In this document: in pieces, positions 23,601-38,600 of the stretch | Numbering within the stretch: the first letter of the stretch is position 1 | Layout of the letters: each line of letters begins with the position of its first letter | Translations under genes and position numbers: made by a program | Notes under the pieces: generated by a model | Databases searched by the model: none | What the model was told of the DNA's origin: nothing | Seen by the model: only the letters and a program-made list of their open reading frames with translations | Source: Oxyruncus cristatus | Lineage: Eukaryota; Chordata; Aves; Passeriformes; Cotingidae | Reading direction: 5' to 3' | NCBI GenBank assembly: GCA_013399855.1 | Contig: VXAY01004115.1 | Coordinates: forward strand, 1-64,000 | DNA: 64,000 nt

Positions 23601-26600
23601 AGGTGACAACAGGGTAAGACCATATCAGGAAAGCAAGAGACACTCTTCCCCTGAGGCATTCAATCCCTAACCTTTCAGAGGAAACCACTGAAAAAGGACC
23701 CTTCACTTCCTGGTTACAGCTCTTCCACTGGACCTGCAGAAAGGCATGGCCTGCAGTTCCAGGACAACAGGAGAAAACAGTCAACAGAAGTGCTGCCAGT
23801 CTGCAGAGACAAACAGCTTTGCCATGGTCAAGCAGACAGCCTGAAGAGAGATGTGGCTGAAGGCAGTTACAACAGAGTGCGGAGGTTAGAGAATACAAGA
23901 AGGAACAGGTGCAGTCCAGCCTGATCCAGAGCTGTACCTTCACTTCCTCCTCCAGCGTCAGGTTCCTCTCCAGGCTGCATTCTACCATATCCATAGTCAC
24001 AGGCAGCTTCTTGGGTATCTCTGTGCATCTCTGTATCAGCACAGGATTACATCCATTCAGGAACTGGTAGCCAAACATAAAATCTTCCTTCCAGTGTTGC
24101 ATCACATATTCTAAAGGAAAAACAAACCTGCAGCATCAATATTTGCACTGCATCAATATCCTACTGTATTGCAGGATTCCTCCTTTCCCCCTCCCTTTTT
24201 TGTTATAATGCACTGCAACTTTGACTACAGAAAGCAGCAGAAAAGGATTCAAAAGGTGACACAGAATTTTAAGAAAAATCACTGAAGTTAAATGGAAAAT
24301 TTAATATTTGCTTCTCACTTTGAGAAAAATTAAATTGTTAATAATTTGTTTCTCCTTGTACAGAACCAGTGAGGAGTAAGATTCCAATTCTGTGAAAAAC
24401 AGTCTCTTCATCTGCAAATGACCTTCTCAGGTCTTCCATTATATTTTTAAATCTCACTCTTCAAATTCACAAGGCATGCAGTACAGAGGGATAAATCCAA
24501 AAACAGATGACACAGGCAGGAGAAGGGAAATACACAGCAATGTGTGTAGGGAAAGAACAGCAGTGGCTGGAGCAGTTCTCTTAGCTGGAGCTCGGTGAGG
24601 GACACCTGGGGATGGGTTTGGATTTGACTTTCACTCAGTAAAACTCCTCGTTCATTATTTTGCTTGTTTAAATTTTTTCCCTCTATTTATTTTTCAACTG
24701 CAAATATAAACCCAGATTAACATATCAGTAAAATTCTAGTCTGGGGTATTTCATCTCTGTACTAATACATCTGTAGTACTAATGGATGTTTGCCATAGTT
24801 GCAGTGTTCTGTTTCATAATGTCATGTCGCCACTTCAGTTTACAAGTTCAGAGTCAGAAAAAACATGATTATGTGAAAAATCCCATTGGTGTCTTCAGGG
24901 GACAAAACTAAGCTAGTAAAGTTTTCCACTATTGTCTGTTTTAAGACAAGGCCGAACTTTTTCTGAAAGCAATTTATTTTTCTAAAAAGGGTAAAAGGAT
25001 GAAAAACATAGGCCCAAAGGACTGCAATGAAAATTAAAACAAAAAAGTCTCAAAACCCAAGCCGCTCTCTAACAAAGCATAAAAACGTGAAGTTTACGTG
25101 AAGTGACATTTACATTATCTCTGTCAATTCCATGATGAGTCTGAAGCTGTATCTGAAGTTTACACCAAGCAAAAAATGATTCATCACCTTGGACAGAAAC
25201 TGCATGACTGAAAAATGCCTTGAACCACCTTCTCCATTATCCCTGTGTCTGCCAAGGCGTGAAAAAAAAGCAAATTCAGAATTGCATTGACATAACTGAA
25301 ACTGACACTTAATGTTTAAATGTCACAGAATTGTAGCTTTCCTCGTGGGTATGGAAATGTTATCAATGAAATTAATTGCAGATCATATCTAATTCTTGTG
25401 TTAAAAGTATTTTAGAAAGCAATTTTATTAAATGTAACAAATTGCTGTAATTAGTTTTTAATAGCTCTGCCACCTCACGTGCTTGGTTTTATACCCATGA
25501 CCACATAATTACTCTTATTTGCGTGTACTGATCCTTAGGCAGCCTGAAGAAAGGTAAAACTTCAGAGCAGGAGGGAAAAGGTTTTCCTTTGCAGAGTATG
25601 GGTAGCCTATTCACACAGATTTGAGGAGTCACACACCAACCAATTTAAAGCAGCTGTGCATATATTATATCCAATAATACAATCAAATAAAGTAACCATG
25701 GGTGAGAGCAGAAGGTTGGGCCTGGCTTACGAACCCGAAGCTCCCCAGCTCTGCTCTACAGAAATGTCACCACGAATTTCAAAACCCATGACCATCTGAA
25801 ATTGTTTTTACTGGGTTTTCAAGTAACTCCCAACATTTTCGTATTGAAAAGAGCTGAAGAAAAGCAGTAGCTTGTCTTTTATATGTTAATACTACATCAA
25901 TGGGGTTTTTAACAGTAGGAAAGACACTGAAAAAACTGAACATCCCTGAAACCAAAAGTGAAACCTCACACTCTGAGACAGGGATTCTCTGAGACAGGGA
26001 TTTTTGCCTTCTAGTAAGATGATGTGAGTATGAAATGGCAAGCACAAGCAGGATATTTAATGAAATATGCATAGCTAATTCTGACATATTTTTGACAGGA
26101 GACATTTTGTATAAATGCTACAACTTTTTTCAGCGTGAGCTCACACTAATTTCTAGTGAGAACCACAGTTCCTCAGAGTGCGGTCTGATGACTAATCCCG
26201 GCTGCAGCAGGAATGCGTTACAGCTCCCAGGTCATTCTCAGCATTTTTCAGCCCAACCCCAGATCCACTGGCCTAACAGCATGGGCTTTCATATCTGAGT
26301 TCTGTCAAAATAATCCCTGCGGGGAAAAATATACCCCCGGAAAGCATTTGAGCTGCCTCATGTCACTGACACAAACGGACCACAAGAACAACTGAGGGGA
26401 GCGACAAGACTTAGGACAGCAGAACCAAGGCAGTGGTAGCATCCCTGTGTTGGAAGAGGGTCAAGAAGCCGGGACTCTTAGCAGCAATGCAACTGAGCAC
26501 AGGCTGGGATATTAGACAACAGCCTTTGATCTTGTCTACGTCAGAAGAAAGAGGGGTCACCTTCACACTTGCTCTTAGCAGAGAACAGTAGCAGACTTGC

Positions 26601-29600
26601 CTTTCTGGAGATTTTCCATGTATTTAGATGGTTGAAGTGGGACATGTATGATCAGACTTTCAAAAATGCCTTAACAGCTAATATGATCTGAAAAGTACCC
26701 CCACTAAGCTACCTCTAGGTTTAAGTGCAAAATACTTAAGAAAATATGTACTATGGGACTTGTGCATACTTGAAACTACATTTCTAAAACCCAAAAGGGA
26801 CTATGATACCCAAGTGGCCTGACCTCCAGTATAGCTCAGGACAGAGAAAGTCACTGAGCAATTATAAGTAATTCTAGTTCCTTGTGAGATCATATCTTTG
26901 TTTTTCAGTCTTGTGGGTTGATGGTGTGATCCACAGTCTGAGACTACAGTTTACTTACAGGAAAGCAGAAGAGCAGGTCAGCCACTTCCATCCTGATCAG
27001 ATATGTACAAGACAACTAACTGATCATTCTATGATGCAAACGTGAGCAAATGCTGATAAACCCACCAGAGATTGTGTTGCTGATTCTGACAAAGATCCTC
27101 TCAAAATCTGCAAAATCACTCCAGGAGGACTGGAACATATGCATGAACCGGTTGATATAAAGATTCTCCATCCTAAAAACATACCAAAATAAAACATATC
27201 TGAAAAAAATGATCTTCAGCTTCCTCAATACCCTTGACCATTCTTTTCCACCCTTTTATATATCTAAACACAATAAATTTTTAGAGATGGAATATGGGAT
27301 TGGTCACCCTCTAGAATTAAATTTGCAGGCTGTACCTTTACACACAAGCCTGAAAGGTGTATCAAGGGCCCAGCTCCTGCTATTGCCTTTACAGAAGTCT
27401 GTTCTAGAGTTGTTCTTGGCATCCCACAACAGCAGTGCTTTAGGACGTATGGCATATAAAAACTTTAGTCAGAAAAACTAGTGCTTCACATGTTGTCAGT
27501 AGTCAGCATCAGCTGAGACTGCTGAGATGATTATTAACACCAATTCAGAAAGGGATATGGTAACACAGAGACTGACTGATGTGCAGAACAAGTGAAGTCA
27601 GTAGAAACACAGCCCAGGATCAGTCAGCCACTATTCCTAAACAGCAACTGTAAGTCTCTTCATGATCAAGGCCAGACTGGATCTGTACAGTGTGAGGCCT
27701 GAGCTTTTGAGAGCTTTCTATTTACTTGAGCTGCTGGTTAAACTTGGCCCTTAAACCTCAGGAACCAAGTCACTTGGTTGCAGACATCACATGAACACAG
27801 CAGGCTGGGATCCAGAAATATCTCAAAGTGCAAATTCAGCAAAATATTTTGTCTACAGCACAGTCAAGCAAGTTCCCTTTATGTGAGATGACAAGTCCTA
27901 AATTATTACATAAATGATAAACTGCTGTTATTAAATAGAAATCCTTTACTTTGACCAAAAAGGAAATAATGAATTTGAAAAAGAATCTGGCTTCCCCCTA
28001 ACGCTTCAAATGCACACACAGCACACGAAGATATGCAGAGCAGATGACAGAGTAAAGAAAGGTCACAGTGCTGCAGGAAGTCCTCCCAAACAGAATATGA
28101 GTTAGGAAGAATCCCAGAAGGGTGGATTTATCATCAGTAAACTTATAAAAAGGCTTGGATTAGAACTGGCTGAAGAGGACCAAAAGCCTGGAGGAACAGC
28201 AAGGAGAAATCTGGGGGAGGGCTCTAGACCAGCATGACCATAACCCCAAAAAGGAGCTGCTTCTGCACTAAGCCCAGATGGGGTACGTGTAGAATGGGCT
28301 GTTTCTGCTGCTGCAGATGGCAGTCAAGGTTAAGAGGTGCTTGGAGGCATGCTAGGAAGGAAAACTCACACAACTGTCTAGCCTAGAACAGGACATGACC
28401 TCTTCAGAGGTCTCTTGTAACTACTGGGCAGGACTTTCTGGATAGGGACTAGGTATCTGACTGACTCACAGATGAACTTCCAGGGGAAGTATAACCTTCA
28501 CCAGAAGTTTAAATTATTTTAAAGAACATAACTTGGTACCTTGAGAAGAGTTATTTGAGACTGTCTTATTTTACAGTTTCCACTAAAGGTCCTGTAGAGC
28601 CTCTGCCCTCCTTCAGAACTGCTCTAGGATTAGGAAACACTTGACACATGAGCTGATATGTACTGCTCCTCTGCTGTTCACCTTACCTGGGCCTACTGAC
28701 CAAACCAAGCAGTAGGCACAGCACCTGGGATCCAGTCACAAACCTGCTGTGGTTTGACCTGCTGAATGCCAGGCACACATTCATTCTCAGGTGTTTCAAA
28801 GATTTCTTCCAAAAGGAGGAAATTTTTCACATTTCCTAGCTTGGAACAAACTTCCAAGGGACTTAGAAAATAAAAACTTGGTTTGCCCAAGAAATCAAAT
28901 ATTTCTTGGGTGTCATACTGGCACACACTAGAAATCAAAGCAAGGAAAAAATGGCAGAGTTTCTTGTAGAACTTAATCTGCCCAAATACAACACTGGTCC
29001 AAAACAGCAACACAAACCTGTATTTCTGGCACAGAATCGAGGCTGAGCATTTCCATTTGCTAGATATTGTAGGTCATGTCAGCACTGGACACCTTCAGGA
29101 TTATCTCCACCTACACACAATTAATCCTGTAAATTTAGAGAGTTATCCTCTGCCAATAGCATCTAAAGATCCAACCTTGCAACAGCATAAAGACTATCTG
29201 AGACATATCTCCCCCCTTCTAAGTTAATTTTTGCAGTCCACGTAAAAGGGCATTCCCCTCCCTTCTTCCACTACTCCCTATACCTCATATAACTCTGACA
29301 GCTCTCACATTTTTCCTTAAATGTGCTACTTGCCCACCGCTACACCTTGCAACTCTACACCTTCCTTTGGGTTTCCAAACACACCTCCCTGTCTTCCTCC
29401 TACTGCACTCAAACTGAAGGCAGGACCCATGCCTTCCCCCATGTATCTCCACTCCATTCCTGCAGACAGTTGTCCCAGGCTCCCAAAGCATATCAGGGTA
29501 GCTAGATAAGGGTTATCAAACTTATTTTTCAAAAATTTTCACAGATGACTCAACCAAAACCATAGGTCTAGATTTTTCAGCCAAATGTGCCAGACAAGAA

Positions 29601-32600
29601 GCATTGCTATTCCTCGGAAAAATCTCTTTTGTGTCATACCAGTTATCCAGAATGGCTGGCTATCTGCAATACAGTTTCAGGTTCCTCCTTCATGGGGAGG
29701 ACCCCTTACAACCAATGACAAAGATAGATGTTCCTGCACTCTGCTGAATTGCTTCCAAGTTTCACTTGGCTGCAGCTCAGGATCTCTGTCAACATGCCAC
29801 AGCCTGGCAGGATAGGATTGCAGCCTCCAAATTGGTTATGTGTCCTAATGGCAAACCTCTCATCTCTGGCATTCAGATACTGTTGCTCCTGCATCACTCA
29901 TATCTTCTATATGAGCTGGGAACCAGGTGTTGTGCACTGGCTAACACCGTGATAGAATCAACTGATCTTGGAAAACACAGGATTTGTAGAAATCTGGAAT
30001 AACATGCCACTGCCAAGGTAACAAGAGAAGATCTCAATGATCTTGCATGGGGTTTTGCATATTTTCACACCTTTCACGTCTTGCTTAGAACTACTTCTTG
30101 GTTTTGCCAGAGGTTTATTCACAGAAGCACAACACAATAACTATGATGCGTTTTTCCCTCTTTCAGGATGGCCTCACCCCTGTGTCTCTTTCATGATGAA
30201 CAGGCTGTACTGTTGTTCCTCCTGATTGAATCTCAGAGCGCTTCACAAATACACATAGGGTCTTCTCCCAGCACTTTCTCGGAGGTAAAGAAAGTGAAAT
30301 TATCAAATTTAGTAAATCAAATTTGATAACTCAACTTATTATTTTGTACAGAGAGGGAAGAAAAACTAGGAATTAGAGACTGGGTGTGATAATTTGGTCT
30401 GCATTGTACTAAAGTCCTGACTAGAAATCAAAAATTATTTCTTTTGGCCTTATAGAAAAATTAACTTGCCTTTTAAACAACACTGTGTAAACTTACACAG
30501 TTTTGTTGGCTTATTTTATTTTTTTTTAATTTATTTTCCTAAAGAACTATTTCTGATGGTCATTACCAAGTTCATTATCTGCTGACTAAAAGGCTCCTGC
30601 AAAGTTGTAGAAGAGGAACATTCACCAATTCTTCCTCCATCCACCTACAGCCAAAACCATGCCTAACAAGAATCCAGGGGCCCAGCGTGAAAAGCTTAAA
30701 TATTGATAATTAAAAAATAAAATAAAATAAAAAATCCATTCAATTCTTTCCTACTTTGACTGACCAATGATCCAGCTGGGAGAAAGGAATCCAATTTTGA
30801 GATTCAATGAAACCTAAAACATGATCAGATCCTTATCCTGCCCCAAAAGAGATTCTGAGGAACTCCTGAAGTCCCACAAACACTTACGCTTTAGTGTAGT
30901 TCAGAATGAAGTCAATTCCCTTTTCATTATCAAACTGGATGTCACGTGGCAGTTCACTGTGAGAATGGGCATCCATGCTCAGGGGAAAGCCGGGATGCCA
31001 CTCCTTCCAGCTGAGAAAATAAAGGAGGTTTGATTAACCACATAGCCTTACCAGCATGAGAGCTGTGTCTTTCCTTTGCCTACTCTGCTTCTGTGGTTCA
31101 CCTCTATAAAGGAAATTTGTGGCACACTAGGGCCAAAAATAGTGACTTACACCACATCAACACCTACCAGTACCCTAGAGAATCCTCAAGTACAGTGGAA
31201 GGCAACTATCTGGCCATCTACCTTCACAAAGCTTTAAGTAACTTGTATCTGTGGTATTTCTAAACACTTGTCACATTTGACTGAAACCGGTATTAGCTTC
31301 AAGTGTATTGGGAGGGGAGGGGACAGAGAGACAGACAGGTACCCATTGCATGCTCATCCTTGGGGCTGCATTTTTGCAGAACTGAGATCCAGCAGCTAAA
31401 AGTACTCAGACATGTATTTAGATTCCTTCGAAAGGCACTTTCCGGGATACTCAGATTGTCTTGATTCAATTCCTCAACCTCTTAATGGTCATGGCACACA
31501 TTCTCTGCCCTATTTTTATTCCAAAACAACAGAAAGTGAATTGTAAAGAATAGTGTTTCAGTGGTATTTCCAAACTACCTGCCACACACAGACTGCATTG
31601 TGTGTTATCAGTTATGCATCTGAATTGTAAATAGCTATTTCCCTGAAAGTACAAATGATGTTGCCTTCCTTCTTGCATGCATAAACAAAATTTTGTGTCA
31701 CGCCCCTTTTTGAAACATATTTTTCTCTGCTCTATTTCCCGTAATTTGTAAGTAAGAGCATTTCTTATTCAAATGATATCAACAACACATGCACCAAGCC
31801 TCAATCCATCAATTCTGAATGGATTCTCTACCCCGATCCTTATTCTCATGATAAGGAGATGCAAGTGCAAGAAACCTTTGTTATTTTAACAGCGTACGTT
31901 TCTTGCACAAGGAAATGTCTAATGCCTTCTGGAGTTACTAGTTTATAGAAGACAGCATTTTCTTATTGTGACACTGATTAGGAAAAAATACCTTTGACAG
32001 TATTAGGTTGGGTATCACAACTGTGCTCTGTTAGCACATTCCAGTCCACTCAAACAGGGCCACATTCTCCACTGCACCCCAGTGCAGGAAACAACTAAAA
32101 GTAGCTTGCTGTAGCAGCCAAAAAGCTCCACAGTCAGAGCTGACATGTTCACATCATGTTCCAAAACTGCAGTACTGCTTGTAACAGGCAAATGAAATAT
32201 GCTTCCAAATCTTCCTTGAAAGCACAACTGTGTGCCAGAGGGCCCACAATGAGGCTGTATCACTGAATTCCCACTTAAGCCTTCCAGACAGCCTTTTCTG
32301 AGATTCCAGTATCTTGTAATGCCCCTTGCACTAGGATGATCATCACTTAGAGTGAATTCCACCCAAGTAAAAACCAGATATGGCCTGCATGGTAACTTAT
32401 GCTTTCTCTTATCCAGGAATTAAGTAACTAGAGCCATATGATAAATCTGAACACACTCTGCCAGACTCTGATCTGATGAGAACAGACCCTGGACCTTGTG
32501 GGCAGCAGCAGGAAACTCACCGGTACATTTTCTGACGGGACTCAAGCTCTTTGCGTCTGTGCTGCTTGAGAATCTGAGTCTTGTCATCTCGGAGTAGCTT

Positions 32601-35600
32601 TGCTGTGAAACAGGGAAAAGAGACATGAGGTTCCCCCACCACCAGTGCCCAGGTGTGGAGAAGGGCAGTAGAGTTTTCAAACCTTCAAACTTCTGATCTA
32701 TACCTTTACAAAGTTTCTGTGGGAAATACTTACATGACTGAATTTAGTACTTTGAGTAGAAATACAGGTCCTTAAGAGAATGTGTAGAAGGAGATAAGCT
32801 CCTAGGTTGGTGCCTCCAAGGGGCAATTATCTCAAGCTAGGAACATCTGTCTCAACTGTATATAAAACCTGGATTCCTAGTGTAAACACTTGCTGTATGT
32901 ATCTAGTGTTAAATGGTCTGAAGAGGGTCATGGGAATTAATTTTACAGTTCAGTATCTAAGGGAATTTTCATCAATAAGAGAAACCACAATATTGTTCCT
33001 GCTCATCTTCTCTGCTAAAAGACATCTCCAGGAAACATCACTGAACCTCCCTCCTGAGAGAGAGCTGTGCTCTCCCCTGTCAGCTTGGGGCAATAATTGT
33101 ATCTTCCCGTCATGAGACCAGAAAGAAAAAACAATGAGGCTTTATTTCCAGATATTTTGCTCCTCTGACCATGTATTCAACACACCACTAAATAACACAG
33201 AGACTTCCTCAGTGATCCAAGAAAGGGCAAGCTATGAGACTCACTTTACATACACAAATGGGAGGGCAGATAAAACCAGCAGGAGTTTCATGATAATAGC
33301 GGTTTGGGGCTGGAAATATCAGAGATAATACAGCTGATAATATATATGGCTAATGGTTTCCAGCTGCTTGTGTTTAAGTTACCAAGAGGGTTTTACTCGC
33401 TCTTGTCCTTTACCTCACCATGCTCTGAAAGCCACGCAAAGCTGTATTCCATGGAAGTGTTACAGTTGTTATAAATCAAATTATGAACAGTTGAAGTCCC
33501 TCTGGAGACCAAAAATAAACTGACACATAGTTGTAATTATAGGACAAAAGGCTTCAAATACAAAATTCCTCACCCAGGAGTAGCCAAAAACCTAAGGGCA
33601 AGATAAACATTTATTTCCTACCACCTCATACTCGTTTCAGCTGTTTCCAGGCACTCGTGCTGCACACCACCACAGCAGCCAACCTATCCCAGGTAGTACA
33701 GAGGGGAAAAAGCAAACATCAGTGATAAATATATGCCCCAACCCTGGCCACCGCAAGTAGGTAGTCAGAGATAGTTAAAACGCTTTCCTCAGTTGGTCAC
33801 CAGTAATTGCAGCAGTCATCCGTCACTCTGCTTTGTCCTGGACTTGACAGCATGCAAAGAGAAGGAGTGAAAACTAAGCTGCTGTTTCAAGTCAGACCTT
33901 GCATCTGCTGACCAGCCTACTTTGGGATTTTATTTCACTCTCATGTAAACAAGACAATTCACAGGCCCCTTGGGAGCTTAGTATGAAACAACCACAGAAC
34001 ACTAATTCTACTTAGATCAAAAGGGCTTCAGCAACAGGGATGTGGAGCAGACAAAAATTTGGCATTAGGGTCAGCCATCAAATTCAAGACCAGTGTAACA
34101 ATCTAGAAAAGGACTCTTCCCTGCATGTGCTTCCCAAAATATCCAACTCAACTACCAGTGCCTATGCCAACAAGCTGCTCAGGAACTATTGCTAGTCAGT
34201 AGGGAAACTCCATTCTCTAGGATGCAGTAGGGGACTGGAAGTGGGTCTCCATATGAGAGAGAATATTGGGAGGTACCTGGAAAAAGAGGAAGGAGAGATA
34301 GAAGGATTCCAGATGTTCTGCAGGAAATCTGGTTTCTTACGGTTCTCACCTCTTCCATCTCGAAGGACAACCTCCTTTTCATCTGTAATCCAACGGTAAC
34401 ATGGGAACTCCAAATAGTCACCCACTGGTGTTTTAACAGTGACATACTTAAGGTACCAGTCATCCTGGTACCAATATTTTCGTTTCTCAATTTTTATTAG
34501 CTGAATTTCTCCAAGGTCTTCTTCCACGGTCACATCATAGGAGTCAATCTGCAGAGCAGAATACAGTCAGTGATCTACTGCACATGCAGGAAGCATCACC
34601 AGCATTACACAGACATACCTGGTCTTTCCAGGTTCTGGAAGAATAATAGGAAAACCTATTATTGGACTGCAATGCAACAGAAAGATGAATAAAAGAACAA
34701 ACAAGAACACGCAAAACACTCCAGAAATGGAGAAACATTTCTGTATGCAACCTAAAAATGGTATTACTCCTTGAAATGTTTGCAAGTCTGGGAAAAATAT
34801 GTCGGCCGTGAAACCATTCACTGTTCTCTCTTAGCAACAGCTGAAAGAGGTACTGCTAGGGCACATCTACTCATGCAACTGGAGGGGAAAAACAAGACTA
34901 ATCTCCAATGAGATTAAAACATTGGACAAGGAATCTAAAGACTTTTGTGTGTTAGTTATATGTGCTTCAGACTAAGAACAGTATCCAGATCACCTAGATC
35001 CCCTTTGTCTTTTGCTTCCTATTCTTCCTCAGTTCTCCATATTTAAAATGAGGACAATTGTACATTTTGGTTTTGTACAGCTAAGATTTGGATAATGATA
35101 CATTTTATGTTTGTATGGCTCAGATGTACAAAGGAATTTAAGTAGCTAACTGAAAACAAGGGTCACAAGAATCCCATCTAGCTCTGGAGGAACTTCATTC
35201 ATATAAAACAAGCCAGCATTTGGCAATGTGGTTTAGCTCCTTCTGGAGAGTCCTGACTCCCACAACACAGCAGGACCTCAGCCCAGAGTTGCACAGTAGC
35301 TAGTCTGTCTAGCCCTTTTCCTTGCCAAGGGTCTGATCACAGCCTTTGCTGGTACTGGGCTGGTACTGAAAACTATGTGGACCACCCACACCTGCACCTC
35401 CAGTGGACTCCTCCCACGCGTGCTCCTGATCAGGGACAGGCCTGTGAAATCCTGAGTTAGTTGTCTTTCAGTGATCCAGGAGGGGAGCAGACCAGTCCCA
35501 GTGCTGCCCCTACACCAAGGTTTGCTGGGGTTTGGGGGCTGCAGCTCTGAACCTCCTCAGGCCAAGGGAGCGAGTGCATACCACATTCTCCCTTTCTTGA

Positions 35601-38600
35601 TGATGGCTCCAGCAGGGCTACAGAAGAAACGGCAGCTACATGGTCAGGACATGATGCTGCACTTCTTTCCCATGCTGGGCACCACCACCCAGCACAACAG
35701 CTCTTATGAATGCTGACCTAAGGGCCTCGCTAAATTGCCTGACACGTTTAGGACAGTGAACACAGAGATAGCAGAACTGTTAGGGTTGGAAGAAATCTCC
35801 AGAGATCATCTAGTCCAACCCCCCTGCCAAGGCAGGGTCTTCTAGAGCAGGTTACACAGGAACACACCTCTTACAATGACAGTTCTGGTGTCATCTGAAC
35901 TACTGGGCACTACCTGCACAGGAATAAATGAGTAATTGTTTCAAATATGACTGGTAAGACACCATGTGGTGCTAGGAGATTCAAGGGAATGGGAATTGAT
36001 ACTCACTCTCTAGAAGTCTGAACAGCCCAGGGCATAAGGGAGCAGCCAAGTGCTCATCTTAACAAAGCTGAGTTGTGTATGGCAACCATGGGAGCAACAA
36101 AGACTACCCTGCTCAAGTGATCCTGCTAAATTTCATGTGGTTACAATTACAGTCTTACTTCTCTTGTGTTTTTTCTCACATGCTGCAGTGTCTGCAGAGA
36201 CTCACCTGTCTGCATGACCTCTGTCATTCTGCTCCTGACCTAGACACCACGCATTCCTTGCTCTTTTTGGGAGCACTTTCTTAGCTTTCCCCAGACATTT
36301 GATACATGCCCACTGTTACTGTCTTACTTGCTAGTGAAAGGTGGATTCACATAAGGCCCAAAACTGAAAAGTGAAGAAAGATTACATTCCAGAGAGAAAA
36401 AAGTAAGACAAAAAATTTAAATGCCTTCAGATGGCACTTATTTCAACTGTTACAAAAGAAAAAATCATGGTATGACTGGAATAAGAAGGATTCCTTGGCA
36501 TCCCTTCCTCTACCATTTTAACCCATTTGCCACATTATTGATGCAAAGTGCCCTTTTGTATGAGCTACCCATGAATTATCAGCTTTGATGATCATTTTGG
36601 AATGAAGACATCTATCTGTACACCAAAGTTTGAGATGACAGAACTCAGTTCAGTCTTAATCCATTACATAAAATACCAGCTTTCATAAAATTTGTCATAT
36701 TTAATTGACTCATGGATGTCAGAGAGAAATGAAAAATCCTTTAGGTTTTGAAGTCCATCCTACAGAAAATGAAACATTGCCTTTGCTTGTCTCTCTCCAA
36801 AGATATTCTTCAATCAACTTTGAAACTGTCAGACCATGACTGCTACTACACTGCAACTCATATGAGACCGTTTCATACAAACAAGGATACTGGAATTTCT
36901 TTTAATATGCAGCCTATTTTAATTTTAGGCTCAAATATTTAAAATAGACACGGATTTTTTGATTTTCTGAGACTTAATGGACTAATCTTAGTCTCATCCA
37001 TATTCTCCCCATCACATTAAAGCAAAAGACATCACACTGTTTCTTTTAAAAAGGAAGCCCATCATGTCTTAAATAAAATTTTGCAATGTTTATGTCAAGA
37101 GCACACCCAGACACATCAGGTGGTAACAAACTGCATCACAAACAGTACAGCAGTCCTTGGCAAGCTTGGGATGATAGCATCTGTCTGCTAGGATGTGGGC
37201 TGAGAGACGAAAATCACAGAGCCAAGACCTCAAGCAATAATAATTAATAATAATAATGATGCTTATCACTTTTCCTCGCATCTCCATAACAGAAAAGATA
37301 TAGTTCTTTCTGTAAAGAAAATACATACAGTAATTGTAAACATTTTTTTTTTAAAGTTTATGTTGCAGGCTCTTCAACCCCACCATCCCATCCTAGAACA
37401 GCTAAAAGGATAATGTATAAAGATAAATTAGTTCCCTTGATGATTCATGATTTTGAACCAGCAGTGGAGACTTAAAAATGTTGAGTGGCTTTTCTCAGAA
37501 ATCACAGTAATTGTGCCTTGACACAGAAACATCACTGTCAGTGACTGCAGGAGACACCCCCATACTCCCGGCTAAGCAAATGGAGATTCCTTCCTCCCAC
37601 AATGCCACTTTGAAACACCACACCTCTCTCACCTTTGCCTTTCACCCCACACCCAATATTCTCAGCTTCACTCTTGTCAACTGGCACAAAGAATTCTGGA
37701 TGATGGCTTAAAAACAGAGAGCCTGCTCAGACTGATTCCCATTCTTCAATATTCTTTCCAGAAACAGGCAGCACTTGGAACCATTTCTATTCCATATTCA
37801 TTTCCCTGCATCTCCTGTTTTTCTCAATAAAAACTGTCAATAAACTCTTTACCAGGCTCAGGTTTCGCACTTAGTCAGTACTTTTGCAATTCTGTACGTC
37901 TTTCCAGGACCAGATGGCACTTTGCAGAAGAGTCCCTCATCACAGGCTGTCACACCATGTTATCTCAAAGTCAGTCACTTCCTGCTTGCGTACCTCTCTC
38001 TGCAATTACAACAAAAAATGAATTTTCTCCTTCCATTTTATCATGCTCTTGTTGCATTTGGCAGTCAGAAGCTGGAAGCCTTGCAGAGACACAGTCCAAA
38101 CAAATCCACAAATGTATGTGAATTATTACCCATTAGTGTTCATCGTTATAAAGGGAATTCAAACATCTAAAGTCTAACGCAGTAACATACAGAAGCAACT
38201 GATAAACTGCATCCGGATCAGATTTGATTTTTATTCAGCTACTTGAGATTTTTATGCTCCATCTTCTCACTCATTTCCAATTCTAGGGCTAAGTGTGTAC
38301 AGAAGAAGAATAAGGTGATCAAAACTACTGTCTGGTTAGGGAAAATATATTGCAGTATTTTTAGCTCAAGTCTTTATGAAAACCCATTGCTGCCACGTGA
38401 TTAGCATGGCATAGAAAGTCTTATTTTCTCATTAACTCCTTGTTGCCCAAGATACCTCTCATTTTTTTAATGCATCTCCTTTAAAGGTTCAGCTAAAGAT
38501 TTAATATTTTAAAATCCACATTTACACATATATATTTCAAGATTTCTTATAATGTCGTACTTATATATATGTACACGTAAGATTTCAATTAAAGAGCAAT

